The notes under the pieces: model-generated
Told to the model about the DNA's origin: nothing
Database searches by the model: none
What the model saw: only the letters and a program-made list of their open reading frames with translations
In this document: one piece after another, positions 53,285-62,628 of the stretch
Layout: each line of letters starts with the position of its first letter
Position numbering within the stretch: position 1 is the stretch's first letter
Assembly (NCBI RefSeq): GCF_001894825.1
Contig: NZ_BCWY01000036.1
Location: 26,381 to 90,380, forward strand
Source of the DNA: Rhodococcus jostii NBRC 16295
GTDB taxonomy: Bacteria; Actinomycetota; Actinomycetes; Mycobacteriales; Mycobacteriaceae
Length of the DNA stretch: 64,000 nucleotides
Direction: 5' to 3'
Translations under genes and position numbers: made by a program

Positions 53285-54516
53285 GCCGACGTGAGGTGCC
53301 GGTCGGACTCGGGCAGGTCGACCTCCGCGTACAACTCGGCGAGGTTCTCCGGAGCGAAGAAGTCCTCGCCGGGAATGCCGCCCGCGATGAGCCCGAAGAA
53401 CCTCTTCGTGTAGCGCGGGCTCTTGCTCGCCGCGCGGAACACCGAGTCGTAGTACGGGGTCAGCGTCAACTCGGAGATGCTCGTCGTGAGCTCGTAGGTG
53501 CCGTTGCTCTGCTCGTCGCGTGACTGCTGGTAGTCGGCGAGCGCCTCCTCCATCGGCCGATCGCCGCTCAGACCCTCGGCGATCCGCTGCGACAGCAACT
53601 CCGCGTACTTGAACGCATCGGTGATACCCCAGCCGGTGAAGGGATCCTTGTGGTAACCGGCGTCTCCGACGAGCGCCCATCCCGGTCCGAAGGACTGCCG
53701 GTAGTAGTTGTCCGGGTACAGCATGGGGCGGAACTGTTCCTCGCGAGTCGCATTGTCCCGCAGGTCTTCACCGTACTTCGGGTCGATCGCGTCGACGATT
53801 TCCTGGACCCCCGCGTCGGGGTTCGCGCGGAAGTCGCGGAACTGATCCCGCGGGCGCATCACCGCGACAAGGCTCAGGCCGTCGTTGGTGGGCCAGGACG
53901 CGAACTGCTGGCGCCCGAACCCGGTGCGGTGATGCATGCCCCACTCGATGCCCGAGTAGTACGAGTAGTAGACGAAGCATCCGCCGGGGCTACCGCGGTA
54001 GACCTCGGCACCGACCTTCTTCGCGACGATCGAGTTGGCGCCGTCGGCACCGACCACGATGGACGCCCGGAACTCCAGTTCCGCGCCGTCGCCCTCGGTG
54101 CCGCGGATGCCGACGACGCGGCCGTCTTCCTCGATCAGATCGGTGACGGTGAACCGCTCGATCACCTCAACCCCCGACTCGGCGGCCGCGTCGACGAGGA
54201 TCTTGTCGAGCACGGTGCGACGCGGGCAGTACACGGCATCGATCCCGTCGATCGGGTCGGCGAAACCGTCGAGAGCGATGTCGGTGTAGGAGAAGTTCAG
54301 GTGACGGATGGGCGGGCATCCGGTGGCGATCACGGCATCGAGCAGGCCCCACGCCTGCAGGCGGGACAGCCCCGCCTGGTGGACGTAGTGAGTGGAGATC
54401 GTGTCGCTGGGAAAGTTGGTGCGATCAACGGCGAGAACGCGGTAGCCCTGCCTGGCGAGCAGCATCGCCAGCGGTGAACCCGCCACTCGGGCTCCGACAA
54501 CAATGGCGTCATACAT
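53281..54516 (-). CDS. FAD-dependent oxidoreductase (geranylgeranyl-reductase/monooxygenase-like)
   Basis: A 411-residue flavoprotein with the N-terminal FAD motif VVGARVAGSPLAMLLARQGY (G-A-R-V-A-G), the middle VVGADGANS motif and ALVGDAGYHKDPFTGWGITDA for FAD. Such proteins hydroxylate or reduce lipids and polyketides. A monooxygenase or a prenyl/acyl chain reductase role are both possible. The ATG at 54516 has GGGAG nine bases upstream; 172 bp separate it from the acyl-CoA synthetase gene, so a promoter could lie there. Tailoring of the synthase product is inferred. Confidence 0.8.
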   Translation of the reverse strand: MYDAIVVGARVAGSPLAMLLARQGYRVLAVDRTNFPSDTISTHYVHQAGLSRLQAWGLLDAVIATGCPPIRHLNFSYTDIALDGFADPIDGIDAVYCPRRTVLDKILVDAAAESGVEVIERFTVTDLIEEDGRVVGIRGTEGDGAELEFRASIVVGADGANSIVAKKVGAEVYRGSPGGCFVYYSYYSGIEWGMHHRTGFGRQQFASWPTNDGLSLVAVMRPRDQFRDFRANPDAGVQEIVDAIDPKYGEDLRDNATREEQFRPMLYPDNYYRQSFGPGWALVGDAGYHKDPFTGWGITDAFKYAELLSQRIAEGLSGDRPMEEALADYQQSRDEQSNGTYELTTSISELTLTPYYDSVFRAASKSPRYTKRFFGLIAGGIPGEDFFAPENLAELYAEVDLPESDRHLTSA

Positions 54517-54688
54517 TTCGAATCACTCCCTATTTCGCGGTCACCCTGTCTGGGACCGAGTATTCTTCGGAAATTATGGTCGATCTATTCAGAGCGCCCG
54601 AAATGATCGGACGATCGAGACCGGCTATGAGCGAAGAACATGCGCGGCGGAATTTAACGAGAATGTTGCGGAGAAGGCGTCGCGGAGT

Positions 54689-56392
54689 TCACACCCGGAC
54701 CCCGTACAGCGCGTCGATCTCGGCTCGGTAGGCGTTTTCGATCGGTGCCCGGCGCAATTTCAACGAGGATGTCAACAGGCCGGCTTCGAGCGTGAAGTCA
54801 CCGTCGACAACCCGGAATTCCCGGATCGATTCCGCACGGGACACGAGGGTGTTCGCGTCGTCGACCGCCGTCTGGAGTTCCGCCCGCAGGCCGGTGTCGT
54901 CGACGCCGTCGGACCACCCGTTCTGTTCCCGCCACGTCGCGTACCGGTCGCGGTCGAGGGTGAGCAGTGCCGAAACGAACGGGCGGCCGTCACCGACCAC
55001 GATGCAGTTGCTCACGAGGGGGTGCAGGCGGATCCGGTCCTCGAGCGGCGTCGGCGCGACGTTCTTTCCACCACTCGTGACGAGGATTTCCTTGCGCCGG
55101 CCGGTGATACGCAGAAACCCGTCCTGGTCGATTTCGCCGAGGTCACCGGTATGGAGCCAGCCGTCGCCGTCGACGGGTGTCTTGTCCGCCGCCGCACCCC
55201 AGTAACCCGGGGTCACGTTGGCACCCCGGATCAGGACCTCACCGTCGTCCGCGATGGCGACGGTCGTGCCGGGGATCGGGCGGCCGACAGTACCCAGCCT
55301 GTTCGTGCGGGGCTCGTTGACTGTCACCGCGGTCGCCGTCTCGGTCATCCCGTAGCAGTTGAGGATGTTCACTCCGAAGTGCGCGAAGAATCCGGCGGTC
55401 GTGTCGTCGAGGGACGCGCCGCCGGAGATCACCTGTTGGAGACGCCCGCCCATCAGGTCGGCGACGGGACCGCCCGTGGCACCTGCGGGTGATACCCCGC
55501 GCAGCACGGCGAGTCCCTCCTCGACCGCGGCGCGTTCGACGTCCGGCGTCAGCGTCCGGCGCGCCGCCTTCCGGATCTTCTCCAGCGCATACGGCACGAG
55601 GGCGAGGAACGTCGGCCGCACGGTGGGCAGGGCCGGAAGCAGATCGGGAATTCCGGGTAGCAGATGCGTGCGGGTTCCGCCGACGAGGCACGCGAACAGG
55701 ATCGTCTGACCGAACACGTGCGCGAGCGGGAGCGCGTGCGCGGTCACCGCCTGGTCCTGCCCGTCACCGCCGAACAGGGTCCCGGTCTGCAGGACCGTAT
55801 TTGCAGCGGCCGCATACATGTTGCGGTGGGTCAGCACGCAGCCCTTCGCGAGCCCGGTGGTTCCGCTCGTGTACACGATCATCGCGGCGTCGTCGGCCCG
55901 GACGGTAGAGATCCGGGGGTCGAGCTCAGCGTGCACCGGGCCGAACGACCACCGCGCGAGGTCCGCGAACGTCCACGCCTGCGGTGCGCCGGCCGCCGTC
56001 AGCCGGCCCGCGTCGCCCTCGGTCTCCGCAGCGAAGTGGACGGAACCCGAATCCGTGAGGACGTGCCGGATCTGGAGGTCGGAGGACGTCGGATACACCG
56101 GTACCACGACCGCACCGATCGCCAGCGCCGCGACGTCGAGCAGCGCCCATTCGAGGCTCGTGCGCCCGAGCACTGCGATCCGGTCGCCGGCGCACACGCC
56201 TCGCTCCAGAAGCGCAGACGCCAGGGCCCGGGTGCGCTCCGCGAGCAGACCACACGTCAACACTTCGCCGTCCGCGCCGGAACACAGGGCAATTCGATGC
56301 GGGGCCGTCGCGGCAGTGGCGCTCACCACCGAAAAGAGTCCGCTCTCGTCGGATAATTCGAGGCCATTTCCGGAGAAAGAAACAGTATTCAT
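54689..56392 (-). CDS. Long-chain acyl-CoA synthetase (AMP-forming, FadD-like)
   Basis: A 567-residue adenylate-forming enzyme: P-loop IVYTSGTTGLAKG, A5 motif NCYGMTETAT, A7 LHTGDLG, A8 GRRKEILVTSGGKNVAP, and the C-terminal A10 LTSSLKLRR with the catalytic Lys. It resembles FadD15-type ligases. It might activate a starter fatty acid or the released product for transfer by the GNAT (inference). ATG 56392 is preferred; a longer TTG start at 56476 would overlap the LysR stop. The ribosome site is weak. Confidence 0.83.
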   Translation of the reverse strand: MNTVSFSGNGLELSDESGLFSVVSATAATAPHRIALCSGADGEVLTCGLLAERTRALASALLERGVCAGDRIAVLGRTSLEWALLDVAALAIGAVVVPVYPTSSDLQIRHVLTDSGSVHFAAETEGDAGRLTAAGAPQAWTFADLARWSFGPVHAELDPRISTVRADDAAMIVYTSGTTGLAKGCVLTHRNMYAAAANTVLQTGTLFGGDGQDQAVTAHALPLAHVFGQTILFACLVGGTRTHLLPGIPDLLPALPTVRPTFLALVPYALEKIRKAARRTLTPDVERAAVEEGLAVLRGVSPAGATGGPVADLMGGRLQQVISGGASLDDTTAGFFAHFGVNILNCYGMTETATAVTVNEPRTNRLGTVGRPIPGTTVAIADDGEVLIRGANVTPGYWGAAADKTPVDGDGWLHTGDLGEIDQDGFLRITGRRKEILVTSGGKNVAPTPLEDRIRLHPLVSNCIVVGDGRPFVSALLTLDRDRYATWREQNGWSDGVDDTGLRAELQTAVDDANTLVSRAESIREFRVVDGDFTLEAGLLTSSLKLRRAPIENAYRAEIDALYGVRV

Positions 56393-56472
56393 GCTTAGAA
56401 TTGTTCGGCAATCACCGATTATTGGCAATGACCACAAAACAAAGGTGCGAAAGAAGAATTCTATCGCCGAAA

Positions 56473-57405
56473 TCAAATAGCGACCAGGCCGCCCTCATTG
56501 CGCTGCAATTCATCGAAATTGTCGACGCAATCGAGGAAAGAGAACACCGCAGGATTCACCTCGACGGACCGCCACACCGCATACAAATCGATCGTCGGAA
56601 TCGGATCGAACAACTTCACCGCCACCGAATTCGCACCCATCGCACCGAGCCCACCCGAACTGGCGCGCGGCAACGACGCAAACCCCACCAACGGCTTGAC
56701 CGACACCATATGCGCGGTCGCCCCCGGATCATCCGCGGTCTGCACCACGTCCAGCGAGATCCGACTGTCGGAGGCCGCACCGAAGATGGAGTCGTACATC
56801 GCCGGGCACTGATCACGCGAAAACATCACGCACTCCTGGGTCGCGAGCTCGGCGAACGGAACCGCAGCCCGCCCCGCCCAGGCATGACCCTTACCCACGA
56901 CAGCGACCAACGGAATCCTCCGCAGCACCCGGCGGTACCGGAAATCCGCCGTCCGCGGGTGCCCGTACACGAGGGCGATGTCGAGCGTGCCGTCCGCCAG
57001 ATCCGCGAGCTGCGGACCCGTCCGCTTCTCCCACAACGACACCACGACATCCGGATGCACGGCACTCATCTTCGCCAGCGCCGACGGCAGGACATGCCGG
57101 CTGGCCGGCATGTTGTACCCGATGCTCAGGGCTCCCGAGCGCCCGTCCGCGGTCGCCCTCGCGATCCGCGCGGCCTTCTCCATCTGAGTGACGATCAACC
57201 GAGCCTGAGCCTCGAATTCCCGGCCCGCGGAGGTCAACTTGACCTCGTGGGACGTGCGTGCGACGAGTCGCACCCCCAACGACTTCTCGAGCTTCTGCAA
57301 CTGCGCACTGAGCGACGGCTGGGTCAGATGCAGCCGCGACGCCGCCCGCCCGAAATGTAGTTCCTCGGCGATAGTGATGAACGAGACGATATGTCTGAAC
57401 TCCAT
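56473..57405 (-). CDS. LysR-family transcriptional regulator
   Basis: A 310-residue regulator with an N-terminal winged HTH (FRHIVSFITIAEELHFGRAASRLHLTQPSLSAQ in overview, residues 3-36) and a C-terminal substrate-binding domain (GALSIGYNMPASRHVLP). The ATG at 57405 has GGGGA six bases upstream. It precedes the synthase cluster on the same strand and probably controls it; LysR genes are often transcribed divergently from their targets, so co-direction is a mild oddity. Inducer unknown. Confidence 0.87.
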   Translation of the reverse strand: MEFRHIVSFITIAEELHFGRAASRLHLTQPSLSAQLQKLEKSLGVRLVARTSHEVKLTSAGREFEAQARLIVTQMEKAARIARATADGRSGALSIGYNMPASRHVLPSALAKMSAVHPDVVVSLWEKRTGPQLADLADGTLDIALVYGHPRTADFRYRRVLRRIPLVAVVGKGHAWAGRAAVPFAELATQECVMFSRDQCPAMYDSIFGAASDSRISLDVVQTADDPGATAHMVSVKPLVGFASLPRASSGGLGAMGANSVAVKLFDPIPTIDLYAVWRSVEVNPAVFSFLDCVDNFDELQRNEGGLVAI

Positions 57406-57411
57406 AGTCAC

Positions 57412-57884
57412 TCCCCGACGGCGAGCGCCGCCTCAATGTCCGGTAGCTCGTGCTGCAAAGGCTAGCGGGGCGTCATAACTGCGGGTGAACTGCGCAAACA
57501 CAGCAAGAGCCACACACGCGAGCGATGAATGAATGGGACTACATCTCGTCTATGAGAGTGCGAGCGCTTGACTGATCCCGACCAGTTGTCGGTCCGCCTG
57601 ACACAGAGCGTGAAAATGCTCGCCACCGGCGAGTCTCCGACACTACCTGGCGAACTACCTCACCAATCCGATTTCGATGCCCAGAAGGCGCACCACAGCG
57701 GTCCGAGAATGACCCTCTGCGTCGCGGACCGACGACGAGTGCACCGCGCAACCGTGCCCAGCGGGCGATGATGACGTTGCGGGCTCTGGGCGGGGACTTC
57801 ATGATCACAGACCCAAACCAGGTGCCCGCTTCTTCGGTTCTCCGCGCGGCACACGCCCGGCCATCGCGAGTTCTCGACCACTGC
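57412..57884. other. 473-bp intergenic region upstream of LysR
   Basis: No convincing gene in any frame. It should hold the LysR promoter (minus strand) and the 3' end of the CPBP protease transcript. No long inverted repeat of the LysR T-N11-A type was found by eye. Confidence 0.4.
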
Positions 57885-58535
57885 CTAGGCTTCTGCGGCT
57901 CCGTGATAGAAGAATTGGCCGAGCCCGACCGTGAAGACGAGCATGCCGTACAACGCGTGTTCGACAGAGACCGTCAACAGCGACTGGGTGCGACGATATC
58001 TCGTCGCGAATATCCACCCGCCGACGATCGTCATTGCGACGGATATCCAGCTGCCGAACGCGATGTGCACAAAACCGAATGCCGCGGCACTCGCGGCGAC
58101 CATTCGGGTACCCTCGCCGAAAACCGGTGCATACCTGTGGAACACGAACCCTCGGAAGATGAGCTCCTGCGGGTACACACTGAGCAACGGATACAACACC
58201 ATCACGAGGGCCCAGATCAGCGGGTCCTCGCGCGGAAAGGCGAATAGCAGATTCGGGTGCAGGAGCGCCACGGCCACGGTGAGCCCTACCGCAGCGAGAC
58301 ACCAGAGCACCGCGATCGAATGCGCCTGAGACGGAAGTGTTCGCGGACGCCACAGCGAGGCCCGATCGAAGCCGGAAGACCGCAGCAGATAGGTCACGAC
58401 TGCCAGGCCAAGTACCAGAAGGAACGGGATCGGACTGGTGCCCCGTAGCAGGACGGCGTAGATGCTTGCCAGTCCGAAGAACAGCAGCGCGTACTCCCCC
58501 GCGAGATATGCCTTACGAAACCGCCGCGTCGTCAC
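57885..58535 (-). CDS. CPBP-family intramembrane metalloprotease
   Basis: A 216-residue protein with six or more hydrophobic helices. The conserved motifs are PQELIFRGFVFH (one Glu of the usual EExxxR is replaced by Gln), AAFGFVHIAFG and SVEHALYG. The family contains CAAX-processing and bacteriocin-self-immunity type proteases. The Q-E change at the catalytic pair is worth noting, but the second Glu, Arg and His residues remain. GTG 58535 is the likely start. A 238-bp intergenic region follows on the right. Confidence 0.75.
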   Translation of the reverse strand: MTTRRFRKAYLAGEYALLFFGLASIYAVLLRGTSPIPFLLVLGLAVVTYLLRSSGFDRASLWRPRTLPSQAHSIAVLWCLAAVGLTVAVALLHPNLLFAFPREDPLIWALVMVLYPLLSVYPQELIFRGFVFHRYAPVFGEGTRMVAASAAAFGFVHIAFGSWISVAMTIVGGWIFATRYRRTQSLLTVSVEHALYGMLVFTVGLGQFFYHGAAEA

Positions 58536-58773
58536 CGCGTCACCCTAGTCCCTGAAAGGGCTGTTTCGGTTGTGGCCGGATCGAGTCTTGTCGAGGTCGT
58601 CATCGAGAATTCATTCGAGTCGCTAGTGGGGTTGAAGCCCTGACGTCAGCTTCCGCATCTCCATCGATCAAAATGCGCACAACGGTGCCCACCTCGAGCG
58701 GATGGGCCACGCCGACCCGGCGGCCGGCGAAACCCGGCACAAGCCCGACCTGCTGACCCACCAGCCCGAATAG

Positions 58774-59421
58774 TCATTCGTCGGGAAAATCTCCCGTGAT
58801 CACGAAGATGACGCGGCGACTGATCTCGACGGTGTGATCACAGAAGCGTTCATAGAACCGGCCCAGCAGTGTGATGTTCACCGCGGACGCGGCCCCATAC
58901 AGCCAGTCGTCGCTTTTTGTGGCGGCGAAAAGCTTGCGGAGCAGCTCGTCGGTCCGCTCGTCCGCCCAGATCAAGTCCAATGCGGCCGCCTCGTCTCGGG
59001 TCCGCAGGACTTCCCGGGCCGCCGCGGCCTGTGCCGTGGCCGCCGCCCCCATATCCGAGATGATGCCCCGCAGCTCGTAGGGAACGACCGGCTCGGGGTG
59101 GTGCAGCCGTGCCACCTCGGCGATGTGCGCCGCCAGGCTGCCCATCCGCCGCAGGTCCGCGATGTTGTGCATGCCACCGATCAAGGCCCTCAGGTCCTGC
59201 GCCACCGGTTGCTGACGAGCAATCAGAGTGAGCGCACGATGATCCAGTTCCCGACCCCGGGTGTCGATTTCAGCATTCAGTTCGGTGGCCCGGTCGGCCG
59301 CGGGCAGGTCGGTGTCGAGCAAGGCCCGGGTTGCGCAATCGATCACGTCCACCGTAAAGGCACACAGCTCGACCAGATCCTCCCTGAGCTCCTCGAGCTG
59401 TTCGTCGAATTGTTCGCGCAT
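58774..59421 (-). CDS. phoU2: PhoU-type phosphate signalling regulator (second copy)
   Basis: A 215-residue two-bundle PhoU protein, QPVAQDLRALIGGMHNIADLRRMG in the first half and LLGRFYERFCDHTVEISRRVIF in the second. It is of the same length as the PhoU at 24888 and clearly homologous, but more than half its residues differ. It lies close to polyphosphate kinase (60363), fitting a phosphate/polyphosphate theme. The ATG at 59421 has only weak upstream purines. Confidence 0.88.
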   Translation of the reverse strand: MREQFDEQLEELREDLVELCAFTVDVIDCATRALLDTDLPAADRATELNAEIDTRGRELDHRALTLIARQQPVAQDLRALIGGMHNIADLRRMGSLAAHIAEVARLHHPEPVVPYELRGIISDMGAAATAQAAAAREVLRTRDEAAALDLIWADERTDELLRKLFAATKSDDWLYGAASAVNITLLGRFYERFCDHTVEISRRVIFVITGDFPDE

Positions 59422-59568
59422 CGTCCCAGATTCCCTCTCGCGATCGATTACTCGGCTGTCCGAAACACCCACCCCGGGGGTCTGCGGCACGCTGCCCGGG
59501 GATACCCCCTTCCGGGGTCGGGGGAAACAGTCTTCTCGCGGGCATGTGCATTGCGCCTCCATGCGAGA

Positions 59569-59823
59569 ATGACACTCGTGCCCGACCAACCGAACCGCAG
59601 CGAACCAGGCCTGTTCACGGTCGGCTCGAAGGTCTGGTTCCGCGACGGTACCGGCGGCAACCACATCGCCCGGTTACCGGGCACGGTCGTCGAGGACTAC
59701 TGCGACGAGGTCGCCGCCAACGCCCATCTGGGCCGTGACTGGGCGCCCATTCGACGGTGGGCCGTCGCGCTGGACGACGGTCGGCTCGTCTTCAGCGACG
59801 GACACGACCTCGAGGGTCGGTGA
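59569..59823 (+). CDS. Hypothetical protein, about 84 residues
   Basis: The frame from ATG 59569 (or GTG 59578) encodes a small protein with beta-rich SH3-like look: LFTVGSKVWFRDGTGGNH, RLPGTVVEDYCDEV, RRWAVALDDGRLVFSDGHDL. It is divergent from the PhoU gene. The sequence is compact and GC3 is high. Family not recognised. Its ribosome site is poor. Confidence 0.55.
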   Translation: MTLVPDQPNRSEPGLFTVGSKVWFRDGTGGNHIARLPGTVVEDYCDEVAANAHLGRDWAPIRRWAVALDDGRLVFSDGHDLEGR

Positions 59824-59863
59824 CCCGGGTCGGAGGATCATGTCCGATCCGAGCCGGGAACGG

Positions 59864-60226
59864 CTATCCCAGGGCCGCCACGACACCCGCGATCCGCGTG
59901 TCCGGGTACCAGCCGCGCAGCAAGCCTGACCACCACCGGCGACGAGCGATCGCCTCGGAACCGATCACCTCGGAACCGATCACCTCGGAACCGGCATTCG
60001 GCGGAGACACGGGCACAACAGGCATGACGGGCACCAGCCCCTGAAGTTTCTCGCGGGCGAGCCGCTCGACGAGAAGCGGAACGAAATCACGCACCTTGCC
60101 CTTCGCGAAATGCTCGTGCGCGGAACGCACCACCTGTTCGATGCTCTCCCTGGGAAGTTCCGGGAACCGCGCACCGAGGCGGTCGATGACTTGGTCGATG
60201 TGCAGAAGCTCTTCATCGTGCGTCAT
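59864..60226 (-). CDS. DUF3562-like three-helix protein with (GSEVI)3 repeat
   Basis: A 120-residue protein. The N-terminal three-helix bundle (IDQVIDRLGARFPELPRESI, VVRSAHEHFAKGKVRDFVPLLVER) matches the DUF3562/three-helix-bundle dimerisation type. The C-terminal half has PVMPVVPVSP, a GSEVI-GSEVI-GSEAI repeat and a basic/aromatic end (RRRWWSGLLRGWYPD). The ATG at 60226 has GGAGGA nine bases upstream. Located between PhoU and Ppk genes on the same strand. Role unknown. Confidence 0.65.
   Translation of the reverse strand: MTHDEELLHIDQVIDRLGARFPELPRESIEQVVRSAHEHFAKGKVRDFVPLLVERLAREKLQGLVPVMPVVPVSPPNAGSEVIGSEVIGSEAIARRRWWSGLLRGWYPDTRIAGVVAALG
59953..59995. repeat. 15-bp tandem repeat inside the DUF3562-like gene
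   Basis: CCTCGGAACCGATCA occurs at 59953-59967 and 59968-59982, and a shortened copy follows. It encodes the GSEVI pentapeptide on the minus strand. In-frame slippage would vary protein length. Confidence 0.7.
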
Positions 60227-60362
60227 GTAGAAATCCTCCGCCGAGCCACAGACTGGGTCAATGAGCGAATCGACGACCTTCGAGGCAGGATTCCGGTGGT
60301 TCCCGTCGGGAGAGGGAGCTCCGGCGCCGCACACGACTGCGCAACCGGGGCCGTCCCCGTGA

Positions 60363-62564
60363 TCAGGACCCGCTGCCCGTTCGGGCCCGCATCAGGGCCT
60401 GCTGATGTTCGCGGACGTCCTCGCCGTGGGCAGGGGACGCCACCCAGCTGCCGTCGGGGTGCAGCACCCAGCACCGGGTCCTCGGATCGAGCGCCGAATC
60501 GAACATGTCGCCCAATTGCGCGGTGAGCCGGGGATCTTTCACCTGGGCCATGACCTCCACCCGACGATCGAGATTGCGGTGCATCATGTCGGCGCTGCCG
60601 ATCCAGAACTCGTCCGCCCCGCGGAAGTGCAGGACCCGTGAGTGTTCGAGGAAGCGCCCGAGGATCGATCGGACCTCGATGTTCTCGCTCAGTCCCGGCA
60701 CCCCCGGTTTCAGGGCGCAGATTCCGCGGACGACGATCTGTACGGGCACCCCGGCGTTGGACGCGAGGTAGAGGGCGTCGATCACCTGTTCGTCGACCAA
60801 CGCGTTCGCCTTGAGGCGGATACCCGCGTCCTCGCCGCGGAGTGTGCGTGCCACCTCACCGTCGATGCGCTCGACGATTCCCCGGCGCACACCGTAGGGT
60901 GCCACAAGCAGGTTGCGGTACTGCGTCTTCCGCGAGTGTCCGGTGAGGGAATTGAAGAGGTCCGTGAGGTCGGCGCCGATCTCGGGAGCGGCGGTGAGGA
61001 GACCGACGTCCTCGTACAGCCGGGCGGTCTTGGGGTGGTAGTTCCCGGTGCCGATGTGGCAGTAACGCCGGATAGCGGAACCCTCCCGCCGGACCACGAG
61101 GCAGGTCTTGCAGTGTGTCTTGAGCCCGACCAGCCCGTACGCCACGTGCACGCCGGCCCGTTCCAGTTTGCGGGCCCACTCGATGTTGGCCTGCTCGTCG
61201 AATCGCGCCTTGATCTCGACCAGTGCCACAACCTGTTTGCCTGCCTCGGCGGCGGCGATCAGCGCGTCGACGATGGGGGAATCGCCCGAGGTGCGGTACA
61301 GGGTCTGCTTGATCGCCAGTACCTGCGGGTCGGCGGCAGCCTGCTCGATGAACCGTTGCACGCTGGTAGAGAACGAGTCGTAGGGGTGGTGAACGAGCAC
61401 GTCACCGTCGCGGAGAGTCGCAAAAATACTCTTGGGGGTTTCGCGTTCACCGAACGCCGGATGGGTCGCCGGAACGAACGGTGTGTCCTTGAGTGCCGGG
61501 CGGTCGACCGCATACACCTGCCACAGGCACGACAGGTCCAGCAGACCCGGCACCTGGATGACATCACCCGGATCGACGTCGAGTTCGCGCAGCAGCAGGT
61601 CGAGCATGTGCTCGGTCATGTCGTCGGCCACCTCGAGCCGCACCGGCGAACCGAAGCGTCGCCGTGCCAGTTCGCGTTCCAGCGCCTGCAGGAGGTCCTC
61701 GTCCCGGTCTTCCTCGACCTCGAAGTCGGCGTTGCGGGTGATCCGGAACGCGTGGTGCTCGACGATCTCCATGCCGGGGAACAATGCGTCGAGGTGCGCC
61801 GAGATCAGTTCCTCCATCGGGAGGAACGCGTCGATCGCCGCAGGGGTGTCGTTGCGCCGGACCCGCACGAACCTGCCCACGTTGTACGGGACCTTGACGC
61901 GGGCGAAGTGTTCCCCACCGGACTCGGCATCCTTCACTGTCACCGCGAGGTTGAGACTGAGTCCACTGATGTAGGGGAACGGGTGCGCGGGATCGACGGC
62001 GAGCGGCGTGAGGACCGGGAAGACCTGGTCCTGGAAGTGCACCGACAGCCGGCTACGGTCGTCGTCGTCGAGATCGGACCAGCGGACGATCGAAATGCCT
62101 TCCGCGGCCAGCGCCGGGCGCACCGAGTCGATGAACACCCGCGCATGTCGGTACGAGATCTCCTGGGTGCGCTTGGCGATCAATGCCAGCTGCTCACGCG
62201 GGGAGAGTCCGTCCGCGGACCGGACCGACAGACCCGTCTCGTCCCGGCGTTTGAGACCCGCGACCCGGACCATGAAGAATTCGTCGAGGTTGGTGGAGAA
62301 GATCGCGAGAAACTTGGCGCGCTCGAGTAACGGCAGCGAGGTGTCCTCGGCGAGTGCGAGTACCCGGGAATTGAAATCGAGCCAGCTGAGTTCGCGGTTC
62401 AGGTAACGATCTTCGGGGAGCCCGTCAATGAGCGCACTCGGCACGGTGCTGGTGACGGCAGGCGGCGGCGGGATGCTCGGCGGGGGCGCAAGGACGCGAC
62501 CGTCGTGTCCTCCATCCTCCACGTCGACGTCGGTGTCCTGAGGGTGTGCTTCGCCGTCGCTCAC
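60363..62564 (-). CDS. ppk1: Polyphosphate kinase 1
   Basis: A 733-residue enzyme making inorganic polyphosphate from ATP. Domain order: N-terminal helical ([20 protein letters not shown]), head, and two phospholipase-D-like catalytic domains. The phosphorylated His lies in [16 protein letters not shown]; other blocks are [25 protein letters not shown] and [12 protein letters not shown]. Length agrees with actinobacterial PPK1. GTG 62564 is the start given; the ribosome site is weak. It sits downstream of nothing obvious on its strand and near a PhoU gene. Confidence 0.93.
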   Translation of the reverse strand: MSDGEAHPQDTDVDVEDGGHDGRVLAPPPSIPPPPAVTSTVPSALIDGLPEDRYLNRELSWLDFNSRVLALAEDTSLPLLERAKFLAIFSTNLDEFFMVRVAGLKRRDETGLSVRSADGLSPREQLALIAKRTQEISYRHARVFIDSVRPALAAEGISIVRWSDLDDDDRSRLSVHFQDQVFPVLTPLAVDPAHPFPYISGLSLNLAVTVKDAESGGEHFARVKVPYNVGRFVRVRRNDTPAAIDAFLPMEELISAHLDALFPGMEIVEHHAFRITRNADFEVEEDRDEDLLQALERELARRRFGSPVRLEVADDMTEHMLDLLLRELDVDPGDVIQVPGLLDLSCLWQVYAVDRPALKDTPFVPATHPAFGERETPKSIFATLRDGDVLVHHPYDSFSTSVQRFIEQAAADPQVLAIKQTLYRTSGDSPIVDALIAAAEAGKQVVALVEIKARFDEQANIEWARKLERAGVHVAYGLVGLKTHCKTCLVVRREGSAIRRYCHIGTGNYHPKTARLYEDVGLLTAAPEIGADLTDLFNSLTGHSRKTQYRNLLVAPYGVRRGIVERIDGEVARTLRGEDAGIRLKANALVDEQVIDALYLASNAGVPVQIVVRGICALKPGVPGLSENIEVRSILGRFLEHSRVLHFRGADEFWIGSADMMHRNLDRRVEVMAQVKDPRLTAQLGDMFDSALDPRTRCWVLHPDGSWVASPAHGEDVREHQQALMRARTGSGS

Positions 62565-62628
62565 TCCCCCATCATCCCTCGAGAATTCGAGTCTGGACAG
62601 TCAGTAGGCGTCGAGCCACCGCCAATCC

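Noticed and set aside
40620..57405. Cluster as a standard EPA/DHA synthase
   Set aside because: KS/CLF of PfaC, PfaB and PfaE are missing and decarboxylase and GNAT are present, so naming the product a PUFA is not supported.
57539..57808. 89-codon minus-strand frame between LysR and the CPBP gene
   Set aside because: Arg-rich, no ribosome site, composition of a shadow frame; best treated as intergenic.
58640..58773. Possible C-terminal gene remnant ending HKPDLLTHQPE on the plus strand
   Set aside because: Too short to place in a family and no start or upstream part exists; could be chance.
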